Of a DNA stretch of 64,000 nucleotides, positions 8,840-15,792 are shown piece by piece; within the stretch, counting starts at the first letter, position 1; each line of letters begins with the position of its first letter. The position numbers and the translations under genes are program-made. The DNA is from Salininema proteolyticum (GTDB lineage: Bacteria > Actinomycetota > Actinomycetes > Mycobacteriales > Micromonosporaceae). Under the pieces are notes generated by a model. That model was given only the letters and a program-made list of their open reading frames with translations, was not told the DNA's origin and searched no databases. The stretch spans positions 2,542,001 to 2,606,000 of the forward strand of contig NZ_JBHUNX010000001.1 of the NCBI RefSeq assembly GCF_042685645.1, in the 5' to 3' direction.

Positions 8840-9544
8840 GTGTCCAGGGAATTCGACAGAGACTACTGGGAAGAGCGCCATCAGAGCCCGGCCTTCGCCG
8901 AGGGCGTCCGCCTGCCCAGCCCCCACCTGCAGGCCGAGGTCGCCGATCTCGAGCCGGGCGTCGCGCTCGACGCCGGCTGCGGGGACGGGGCGAACACGCG
9001 CTGGCTGGCCGAGCGGGGGTGGACCGTCACGGGAGTGGACTTCTCCCCTACCGCGCTGGAGCGGGCCCGCGAGCGCACCGCCGAGCTCGCCCCGGAGGAG
9101 GCCGACCGCCTCACGTGGGTGCGGGCCGACCTCACCGAGTGGAAGCCGGAGCAGTCCCGCTACGACCTGGTGACATCGCTGTTCGTTCACCCCGCCGGGT
9201 CGCGCGACGACCTGTTCCGGGGCTTGGCCGACGCGGTGGCCCCCGGCGGGACCCTGCTGATCATGGGGCACCACCCCGCCGAGCAGTTCGACGGCGTCTA
9301 CGGAACCGACTCCGACGAGGCCTTCTTCACCCCCGAGGCGGTCACGGCGCTGCTCGATCCGGCCGACTGGGAGGTGGACACGGCCGAGGCGATGCAGCGC
9401 ACGAGTCACGGCTCCCACGGCCGTCCGGGCGAGCGCGAGCACTGTGCGAACGGTTCGCACGCGCCGCACGGTGATCACGGGCACGGGGACGGCGGCGAGG
9501 TCTCCGTCCACGACACGGTGGTGCGCGCCCGCCGGATCCGCTGA
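8840..9544 (+). CDS. Class I SAM-dependent methyltransferase with His-rich tail
   Basis: A 234-aa methyltransferase. AdoMet motif I is VALDAGCGDGANTRWL (41-56), followed by VTGVDFS. The opening YWEERHQ is typical of the methyltransferase half of fused oxidoreductase/methyltransferase proteins. The last quarter contains a stretch with about eight histidines in 35 residues (SHGSHG...HAPHGDHGHGDGG), suggesting metal or metalloid binding. GTG 8840 has AAAGGAA 8 nt upstream. It is co-directional with the flavoprotein and likely co-transcribed. A role in modifying a thiol- or metalloid-containing substrate is only a guess. Confidence 0.85.
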   Translation: MSREFDRDYWEERHQSPAFAEGVRLPSPHLQAEVADLEPGVALDAGCGDGANTRWLAERGWTVTGVDFSPTALERARERTAELAPEEADRLTWVRADLTEWKPEQSRYDLVTSLFVHPAGSRDDLFRGLADAVAPGGTLLIMGHHPAEQFDGVYGTDSDEAFFTPEAVTALLDPADWEVDTAEAMQRTSHGSHGRPGEREHCANGSHAPHGDHGHGDGGEVSVHDTVVRARRIR

Positions 9545-9577
9545 CCCGGCGGCCTCGCCGTTCGGCCTTCGGCCGAG

Positions 9578-9623
9578 GAGTTCCCGGGCAGGGACCGCTG
9601 TCCTTGCCCGGGAGCCCTATAAT
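9578..9623 (+). promoter_or_regulatory. Hairpin followed by TATAAT box
   Basis: A GC-rich hairpin (arms about TCCCGGGCAGGGA and TCCTTGCCCGGGA) ends near 9613 and may terminate the methyltransferase transcript. It is followed at 9618-9623 by TATAAT, a perfect -10 hexamer 38 nt before the next start codon. A matching -35 was not found. Confidence 0.35.
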
Positions 9624-9661
9624 CAGGGCCGCCCCTTCCCCGGACAGTTAGGTTCCGCCCC

Positions 9662-10549
9662 ATGGACGAAATCGTCGGACTCGCCGTCGGCTTCCTCTGC
9701 CTCGCCGCGGTCGTCGCGCTCTTCATCGCGGCGTTCGTCAAGACCCGCCGCCAAAAGCGCTTCAACCGGCGGCTGCTCGACCAGCAGGAGCAGGCGCTCC
9801 CCCGATGGGCGGCTCAGCGCGGTTTCACCTACGCCCCGAGGGACGACCGCGTCCTGGGCATCAGCTCGCGCCCGCCGCTGGGGGCTGCCGACTTCAGCAC
9901 CGAGAAGCAGGCGGACGTCCACAAACTCCACTGGGGCCAGGTCTCGGCGACGTTCGAGCTTCTGCACCGGCCCGAGTGGATCCGCGGCACGCACGTGATG
10001 AACGCCGAGCGCGGCGGGCGGCAGAAGGTCGTGTTCCAGCACCACTTGCGTCCGGTGCCCATGAGCGACGGGTCCGCGTCGGGCGGCGACGGCCTGCTGG
10101 ACGACCTCTTCCACAGGCTCCTCGGGCGGCGGATGGACGAGAAGATGCAGAACGCCGGGGAGAGCCACCGCACCGTCGTGGCCGTCCGGCTGCCGCGCCC
10201 CACGCCGTTCCTCTGCGTCGCCGCCAAACCCCCGGGGGCCAAGAGCGTGGAGGGCTGGGGGCTGCGCGATATGAAGCTGGAGCACCACGCCTTCAACGAG
10301 AAGTTCGTCGTGCACTCCCAGAACGACCGGTTCTCCATGGACGTGCTGCACCAGCGGACGCTGGAGTGGATGCTGGCCCAGCCGCCGCTCCAGGACGCCT
10401 CGTATCTCACGCGGACCGGGTTCGTCCTCGACAACGGGTGGTGCTACCTCATGGCCATGAATCCGCTGGACCCCGAGCGCCTGGACGGCCAGATCGACCT
10501 CCTGGACGGCTTCACCGGGCTCATACCCGCCCACGTCTGGCGGACTTGA
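9662..10549 (+). CDS. Membrane-anchored protein of unknown function
   Basis: A 295-aa protein with one N-terminal transmembrane helix (about residues 3-25, IVGLAVGFLCLAAVVALFIA) followed by the positive cluster KTRRQKRFNRR. This predicts an N-out anchor with a cytoplasmic body of about 260 residues. The body is mixed alpha/beta in character and has no motif I recognise. ATG 9662 has only a weak upstream GTTAGG. It is monocistronic: a promoter-like TATAAT lies upstream and a 168-nt gap follows. Confidence 0.65.
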   Translation: MDEIVGLAVGFLCLAAVVALFIAAFVKTRRQKRFNRRLLDQQEQALPRWAAQRGFTYAPRDDRVLGISSRPPLGAADFSTEKQADVHKLHWGQVSATFELLHRPEWIRGTHVMNAERGGRQKVVFQHHLRPVPMSDGSASGGDGLLDDLFHRLLGRRMDEKMQNAGESHRTVVAVRLPRPTPFLCVAAKPPGAKSVEGWGLRDMKLEHHAFNEKFVVHSQNDRFSMDVLHQRTLEWMLAQPPLQDASYLTRTGFVLDNGWCYLMAMNPLDPERLDGQIDLLDGFTGLIPAHVWRT

Positions 10550-10717
10550 CCTCTGCCGATCCCGTTCCCCAGGGCCCCAATAGATCGGGAGACGGGCATC
10601 TCATAGCGGCGAACCGGTCCCCGCACTCTGGGTGCATCCACTACCATCAACCGTGTCGACTCGGTATGCATCCCCATTCCGGGGACACCGACCGCATTTT
10701 CGAAGGACGCCAAGACG

Positions 10718-11185
10718 ATGCCCCTGATCGATCCCTCCGCCTACGAACCGGGAGAGAGAGCGCGAGCGCTCTTGAACCACGTGCGCGGCTCGTGGCTACC
10801 CTACTCCGCCGTCTACATCCTCACGCACGCCACCTCCCGCTGGTACGCCGACGACCGCTTCGTCGGGGAGTGCATGTCCGGGCTCGCCGGGCACGGCGGA
10901 GCCGTGCGCATGTGGGTGGACTGGAAGAAGGCCGCCGAGTACGCCGCCCACGACCGGACCGCGAGCCCCTGCGACCGCGCCGTTCTGCGCCTGGTCTCCG
11001 CGCTGGCCCTGAACCGGCCGGTCGACCTCCCGCCGTTCCTCGGCGAGATGGACGACCAGGCCGCCCGGGCGGTCTTCGCCGGCCTGGCCTTCCTGTCGCG
11101 TTCCGAGACCCTCCACCAGGAACTGGACGACTGCGGGGGCCCGACGCTCTCGGGTGTCCCGCTGTGCGCCGAGGATGCGGCCTGA
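10718..11185 (+). CDS. Protein of unknown function
   Basis: A 155-aa soluble protein beginning MPLIDPSAYEPGERARALLN. It has several Trp and Tyr residues in the first half and a helical second half. No membrane segment, signal peptide or catalytic motif is visible. GAAGGA lies about 12 nt upstream of ATG 10718. It converges on a methyltransferase gene with a 3-nt gap. Function unknown. Confidence 0.6.
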   Translation: MPLIDPSAYEPGERARALLNHVRGSWLPYSAVYILTHATSRWYADDRFVGECMSGLAGHGGAVRMWVDWKKAAEYAAHDRTASPCDRAVLRLVSALALNRPVDLPPFLGEMDDQAARAVFAGLAFLSRSETLHQELDDCGGPTLSGVPLCAEDAA

Positions 11186-11188
11186 CCG

Positions 11189-11815
11189 TCACTCCGGCTT
11201 GACGGCCTCGAACCTCTCGACGAGGCCCTTCTTGAAGCGCGTGTGCGCCGCGAAGGTCAGGCCGAGCCGCTTGACGTGTTCGTAGGGCCGGCGCCTGAAG
11301 TGCTCCCCGGCGAAGGGGATCGAGACGAGGTCCGCGACCCGCTGTATCGCGCGGATCCACGCCGAGGTCGCTATCACGTGGTCGGCCAGGAGCAGCCTCC
11401 CGCCGGGCTTGAGCACCCGCACCATCTCTTCGACGGCCCGGCGTTCGTCGGGTATCGCGCACAGTGAGAAGGTGCAGACGACGCTGTCGAACCGGCCGTC
11501 GGGGAAGTCCAGGCTCTGGGCGTCTCCCACGCGCAGGTCCGCGCCGCGCCCCGACGCCTCGGCCTTCTCCTCGGCGTGCCGGAGCATCTCGGGGCTGAGC
11601 TCGATCCCGGTGAGTTCCACCGAGTCGGGGTAGTGGGCCAGGTTGAGCCCCGTCCCCACCGCCACTTCCAGGGTCTCTCCCCGGGCCCGGCCGCACAGCC
11701 ACGAGCGCGTGTCCCCGAAGAACTTCTCGTCGGCCATCCTCATCTTCCGGTCGTAGCCCTCGGACTGTCGGTTCCAGAATCTCCTGACGTCACCCAGGTT
11801 CTTGACGGTCTTCAT
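11189..11815 (-). CDS. UbiE/COQ5-like methyltransferase
   Basis: A 208-aa class I methyltransferase. Motif I is LEVAVGTGLNLAHYP, with a post-I Glu in LTGIELSPEML, and VLKPGGRLLLADHV marks strand 5. The opening RRFWNRQSEGYDRKM is typical of phospholipid or quinone methyltransferases of the UbiE/PmtA group. ATG 11815 is preferred over an upstream in-frame start at 11899 because GGGAGG lies 6 nt before it. It is divergent from the unknown operon at 11977. Confidence 0.83.
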   Translation of the reverse strand: MKTVKNLGDVRRFWNRQSEGYDRKMRMADEKFFGDTRSWLCGRARGETLEVAVGTGLNLAHYPDSVELTGIELSPEMLRHAEEKAEASGRGADLRVGDAQSLDFPDGRFDSVVCTFSLCAIPDERRAVEEMVRVLKPGGRLLLADHVIATSAWIRAIQRVADLVSIPFAGEHFRRRPYEHVKRLGLTFAAHTRFKKGLVERFEAVKPE

Positions 11816-11976
11816 GATGCGCCTCCCTTGCCGCACAGCATACTGTCGTATACCCGCCCGCGCGAGGTCTACCTGCCACCCGCCGCCGGAAACGGACATA
11901 CTGCGTGTTTACAGACATGCGTGACTTCGATAGCCTGCTGTCCATGACGTGATCGGCATCGCAGAAGGGTATCCCC

Positions 11977-12795
11977 ATGAGTCGGCTGGAAGAGCTCGCC
12001 GGACGGATCCGCGCCGTGCAGGAGCACGCGAACCGCCTCAGGACGGAGGCCCTCGGCACCGCCGAGCAGGCGGCCGACGTGGGCCGCCGCCTCGCCGGCA
12101 TCGGCGCGGAGAACAGCGCCCGCCTCCTCGCCTCCGCCGACACCGCCCTGAGCAACGGCCGCACGGCGCTGGACTCGGCCGTCTCCTCCCTGGAGCGGGC
12201 CGGATCGTCGGTCGGCGACGCGCTCGCCCGGAGCCGCGGCGGCGGGCTCACGGCCCCGGGAAGCGAGTCGATCCGGGTCGAGGCGCCCCGGATGCCCGAC
12301 GCGGGCTCCGCCGAGCACTGGATCGGGCGACGCATGGACGGCAGCCCTCCGGGTGCCATCCCCTTCCGGGAGCTGGACGCGTTCATGGGGATCCGCACCG
12401 AAGAGGCTTCCGGCGGCAACGGCTCCCGGGCGGCGGGCGTGCCTTCGCCCCGCGCCCCCGACGATCCTCCCGACCCGGACCGCGGACTGCGGCGCAGCCA
12501 GGCTTTCGGCCGCAATCTGGTGCGAGGGGCCGGGGACCTCAAGGACTACTCCGAGAAGGTCGAGAAGTCCGCCAAGGACTTCATCGACTCCTTCGACCCG
12601 CCGGGCGACCCCGCGGAGTACCGGACCACGACTCGCGTTCCCGAGCCCCAGCCCGTCTTGCGGAACGCGGACAAGGACATCGAATCGGGTGATTCTCCCG
12701 AGGTGTCGGGGACATTGATCATCGTCTCGGCCATAATCGCCGAGAGGGTCGGGCGACTGCTGAGCAGAATGAAGGGCGGAGGACGCGATGGATAA
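11977..12795 (+). CDS. Unknown helical protein, first gene of a three-gene operon
   Basis: A 272-aa protein. Residues 1-90 form a long amphipathic, Ala/Arg/Leu-rich helix region (MSRLEELAGRIRAVQEHANR...) resembling a WXG100-like or coiled-coil helical hairpin. Residues 90-190 are a Pro/Gly-rich linker. A second helical block follows (YSEKVEKSAKDFIDSF), and near the C-terminus is a short hydrophobic stretch, GTLIIVSAIIAERVGRLL. GAAGGG lies upstream of ATG. Its last 8 nt overlap the next gene, so the proteins are likely made together. The layout is compatible with a secreted-effector or cell-surface module but no known toxin domain was seen. Confidence 0.6.
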   Translation: MSRLEELAGRIRAVQEHANRLRTEALGTAEQAADVGRRLAGIGAENSARLLASADTALSNGRTALDSAVSSLERAGSSVGDALARSRGGGLTAPGSESIRVEAPRMPDAGSAEHWIGRRMDGSPPGAIPFRELDAFMGIRTEEASGGNGSRAAGVPSPRAPDDPPDPDRGLRRSQAFGRNLVRGAGDLKDYSEKVEKSAKDFIDSFDPPGDPAEYRTTTRVPEPQPVLRNADKDIESGDSPEVSGTLIIVSAIIAERVGRLLSRMKGGGRDG

Positions 12796-13225
12796 GGTCA
12801 GGGGCCTCCTGAAGGCCTACGCGCTGAGGGACGGCGAGGCCGCGGCGCGGCTGTCGGAGGGGTTCACGCCCGAGGACAGGCGCGAGTACCACTACCTCGC
12901 GATGGCCCTGTTCTCCATAGTCGCCGCCGCCAGACTCGGCGAGAACCCTTCGCCCGCCGACCTGGACGGCCTCGTGGAAGAGCTGCGCTACGACTACCGC
13001 GACCTCGGTCCCGACCAGATCAACTACCTGCACGTCACCGGCGCGCTCCAGGCGCTGTACGGTAAGGACTACCTGCTGGAGGACATGACGCCCGACGAGC
13101 AGGTCAAAGCGTTCCTCCCCGTGGTCGTCAAGATCGCCGCGCAGAGCACCGAGGTCCGCGAGCGCCTGGACGACAGCCTGGACGATGCGGAGAGACTCGT
13201 TGAAGACTGGAAACGAGGCGCTTGA
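12788..13225 (+). CDS. Unknown small acidic helical protein, second gene of the operon
   Basis: A 145-aa soluble protein, helical and acidic, starting MDKVRGLLKAYALRDGEAAARL. It has no signal peptide or membrane helix. Its ATG lies 8 nt inside the preceding gene and its end overlaps the start of the following acetyltransferase, so the three genes are translationally linked. Size and position resemble a chaperone or immunity protein beside an effector, but no family is recognised. Confidence 0.6.
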   Translation: MDKVRGLLKAYALRDGEAAARLSEGFTPEDRREYHYLAMALFSIVAAARLGENPSPADLDGLVEELRYDYRDLGPDQINYLHVTGALQALYGKDYLLEDMTPDEQVKAFLPVVVKIAAQSTEVRERLDDSLDDAERLVEDWKRGA

Positions 13226-13958
13226 GGACGTCCTCGACCGCAAGGCCGAACTGGACTTCGCCGCCGCGTCGGGGGAGAGTCCCGGCGCCGGACTGCGGTG
13301 GTTCGGCCGCACGGCCGCAACGAGGTTCCCCGCCCTACCCGGACATGTGCCCTACAACAAGGTCCGCGGCTACCGCGCGGGCGACCGCCGCCGCCTGCCG
13401 GCGATGCTCGACTTCTACCGGTCCCTGGGCCTGGCCCCCGCGGTGGAGGTCCGTTCGGACGACGACACGCCCGAAGTCCGCCGAACGCTGGCCGACGCCG
13501 GCCTGGCTCCGGGAGAGTCCACGGTCCTTCTGAGGGCCCGGCCCGCACGGTCCGAGCCCGCCCTGCCGGTTCGCGAAGCGGCCGCCGATGACGAGGAGTA
13601 CCTTCAAGTGCTGCTGGAGGGTTTCGGAGTGGGGGACGACCGGGCTCTGCTGCGCCGCATGTTCGCCGTCGAGCACTCCACCCCCGGGATCCGCCGCTTC
13701 CTCGCCTACTCGGACGGCGCTCCCGTCGCGGCCGGATCCCTCTACACGGGCCGACGCGCCTCTCTGCTGGCCGGTGCGGCGACGCTCCCGGCCCTCCGGA
13801 ACCGGGGATTCCAGTCCGCCCTCGTCGCGGCGCGTCTGACCGGGGCCGCCGAAAGCGACGGCCCCGCGATCGTCACGGCAGCCGAACGATCGGCCAGCCA
13901 CGCCAATCTGACGCGGCTCGGCTTCACCCTCGCGCAGCGGCGAACGGTCTGGCGCTAG
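13185..13958 (+). CDS. GNAT-family N-acetyltransferase
   Basis: A 257-aa protein whose C-terminal half has the GNAT core: a beta strand IRRFLAYSDGAPVAAGSLY, then AGAATLPALRNRGFQSALVAARL, which contains the acetyl-CoA pyrophosphate loop (R-N-R-G-F-Q) and the following helix. ANLTRLGFTLAQRRTVWR is the typical final strand. The N-terminal half is divergent. ATG 13185 overlaps the preceding gene by 41 nt; TTG at 13200, with GGAGAG 5 nt before it, is an equally good start. It is the third gene of the operon. Substrate unknown. Confidence 0.75.
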   Translation: MRRDSLKTGNEALEDVLDRKAELDFAAASGESPGAGLRWFGRTAATRFPALPGHVPYNKVRGYRAGDRRRLPAMLDFYRSLGLAPAVEVRSDDDTPEVRRTLADAGLAPGESTVLLRARPARSEPALPVREAAADDEEYLQVLLEGFGVGDDRALLRRMFAVEHSTPGIRRFLAYSDGAPVAAGSLYTGRRASLLAGAATLPALRNRGFQSALVAARLTGAAESDGPAIVTAAERSASHANLTRLGFTLAQRRTVWR

Positions 13959-13972
13959 TAAAAGGAAGTCAT

Positions 13973-15754
13973 CTAGCGGGCCCAGAGCCAGATCTCGGTG
14001 CCCTTGGGCCGCATCTCCCCCGGCTCGACGGACTGTTTGAAGACATAGCCCCCGGTCAGAAGGTTGACCTCCTTGACCTCGAAGCCGGCGTCCTCCATGA
14101 TCTCGACGGCGTCGTCCAGCGTCTCGCCCTCCACGTCGGGCACTTCGACCGGCTCCGGCCCCTCGCTGACCACCAGGTCCACCGCGGTGCCGCGCTCGAC
14201 GCCGGCCCCGCTGCCGGGCCTGGTCGAGATGACCTCGCCTTCGTCGATGGAGTCGCTGTAGGCGTAGCCGATCTCGCCGACCTCCAGGTCCTCCTCGCGC
14301 AGTTCCTCCTCGGCGTCCTCCACGTCCTTGCCCACGACGTCGGGAACCTTATAGGGCGAGGACCCCTTGGAGACGGTCACGGTGACGGTGTCGTCGATGC
14401 GGATGCTCTCGCCCCGTCCGGGATCGGTGCCCACGACCTTCCCCTCGTCGACGTCGTCGGAGAACCCCTTCTCCACCTTCACCGTCGCGCCCAGGTCCTC
14501 GAGCCGGTCCACGGCGGCCTGCTCCTCATCGCCGGTCACGTCGGGAACGGTGAACCGCTCCGGCCCCAGGGAGGGCACGACGGTGATCACGCCGCCGTCC
14601 TTGACCCGGTCCCCGACGCCGGGGTCCTGGTAGATGATGTCGCCCTTGGGAACCGACTCCGAGTACTCGCCGTCGGCGATCTTCGCGGTAAAGCCCTCCC
14701 CCTCGGCGTACTCCTCCACTGTCGACACCGACTGGTCCAGCATCGAGGGGGCGCTGACGTACCGCCCGAAACCGACCCACCAGACGACCGCCACCGCCAG
14801 GACGGCGATGACGGTCATGGCCGCCAGCGTCGAGCGGGCCCTCCAGACCGACCGGGCCGGACTCCTCTGCTCGGGCACCGCCATGGTCTGCATGATCTGC
14901 GTGGTGGCGCCGGTGGCCTCGGCGAGCCGCTGTGAGAACTCCGCGGCGTTGACCGGCCGCACGTCCGGGTCGGAGGAGGCCGCGACCATGGTCAGCTGCG
15001 CCAGCCGTTCGGGGACGTCGGACTGGAAGCCGCGCGGCGAGGGGATGTCGCCCTCGATGTTGTCGACGACGGTCTTGAAGTCGGTGGCGTTGTAGGGAGT
15101 CCGTCCGCACAAGAGCTCGTAGAGCACGATCGCCACGGAGTAGACGTCGCTGGCCGGCGTCGACTTGCGGCCCTGCAGGACCTCGGGGGCGACATAGGCC
15201 GGCGTGGCCATCATCGGTCCGGTGCCGTCCTCCCCCTGGGCCAGGCCGAAGTCGACGATCTTGACCCGGTCGGCCTTGCCGTCGGCCTTGAGGAGGATGT
15301 TCTCGGGCTTGATGTCGCGGTGGACCAAACCCTGCGCGTGGGCGGCCTGCAGCCCGTCGAGGATCTGCCGGGTGATGCTGACGGCCTCGCCCACCGGCAG
15401 CGCGCCGGACGACAGCCGGTCGCGCAGCGACCCTCCGTCGACATACTCCATGACGATGTAGGGCGCCTCGCCCAGGCGCCCGGAGTCGAAGACCGCCACC
15501 ACGTTCGGGTGCGAGAACGCCGCGACCGTCTTGGCCTCGTGCTCGAAGGCGTCGAGGCTGAACGCCTGCGCAGCGGCCGATTCGGGGTTGATCAGCTTGA
15601 CGGCCACCGTCCGGTCGAGGCGTTCGTCGAAGGCCTCCCAGACCTCCGCCATGCCGCCCGAGGCGACGAGGCGGCCGAGTCGGTATCGGCCGTCCACGAT
15701 GGTGCCCGGTTCGACCCCGGTAGTCGATTCCACAGATTTGCCCTCCATTGACAT
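13973..15754 (-). CDS. PASTA-domain serine/threonine protein kinase (PknB-like)
   Basis: A 593-aa membrane kinase. The kinase domain (about 24-285) has the Gly-loop VASGGMAEVW, Lys53 in VAVKLI, HRD at 145-147 (VHRDIKPENILL), DFG at 168-170 and the activation loop MMATPAYVAPE. One transmembrane helix (about 310-330) leads to four extracellular PASTA repeats of about 65 residues with conserved VPDV starts, which bind muropeptide or lipid II fragments in this family. ATG at 15754 or 15748 are alternatives. Unlike the usual pknB it is not beside ftsZ or penicillin-binding protein genes; its upstream neighbour is the HelD-type gene 38 nt away. Confidence 0.94.
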   Translation of the reverse strand: MSMEGKSVESTTGVEPGTIVDGRYRLGRLVASGGMAEVWEAFDERLDRTVAVKLINPESAAAQAFSLDAFEHEAKTVAAFSHPNVVAVFDSGRLGEAPYIVMEYVDGGSLRDRLSSGALPVGEAVSITRQILDGLQAAHAQGLVHRDIKPENILLKADGKADRVKIVDFGLAQGEDGTGPMMATPAYVAPEVLQGRKSTPASDVYSVAIVLYELLCGRTPYNATDFKTVVDNIEGDIPSPRGFQSDVPERLAQLTMVAASSDPDVRPVNAAEFSQRLAEATGATTQIMQTMAVPEQRSPARSVWRARSTLAAMTVIAVLAVAVVWWVGFGRYVSAPSMLDQSVSTVEEYAEGEGFTAKIADGEYSESVPKGDIIYQDPGVGDRVKDGGVITVVPSLGPERFTVPDVTGDEEQAAVDRLEDLGATVKVEKGFSDDVDEGKVVGTDPGRGESIRIDDTVTVTVSKGSSPYKVPDVVGKDVEDAEEELREEDLEVGEIGYAYSDSIDEGEVISTRPGSGAGVERGTAVDLVVSEGPEPVEVPDVEGETLDDAVEIMEDAGFEVKEVNLLTGGYVFKQSVEPGEMRPKGTEIWLWAR

Positions 15755-15792
15755 GCCTACATTCTAGGGTCGCGCGGCCACGACCACTGTCC

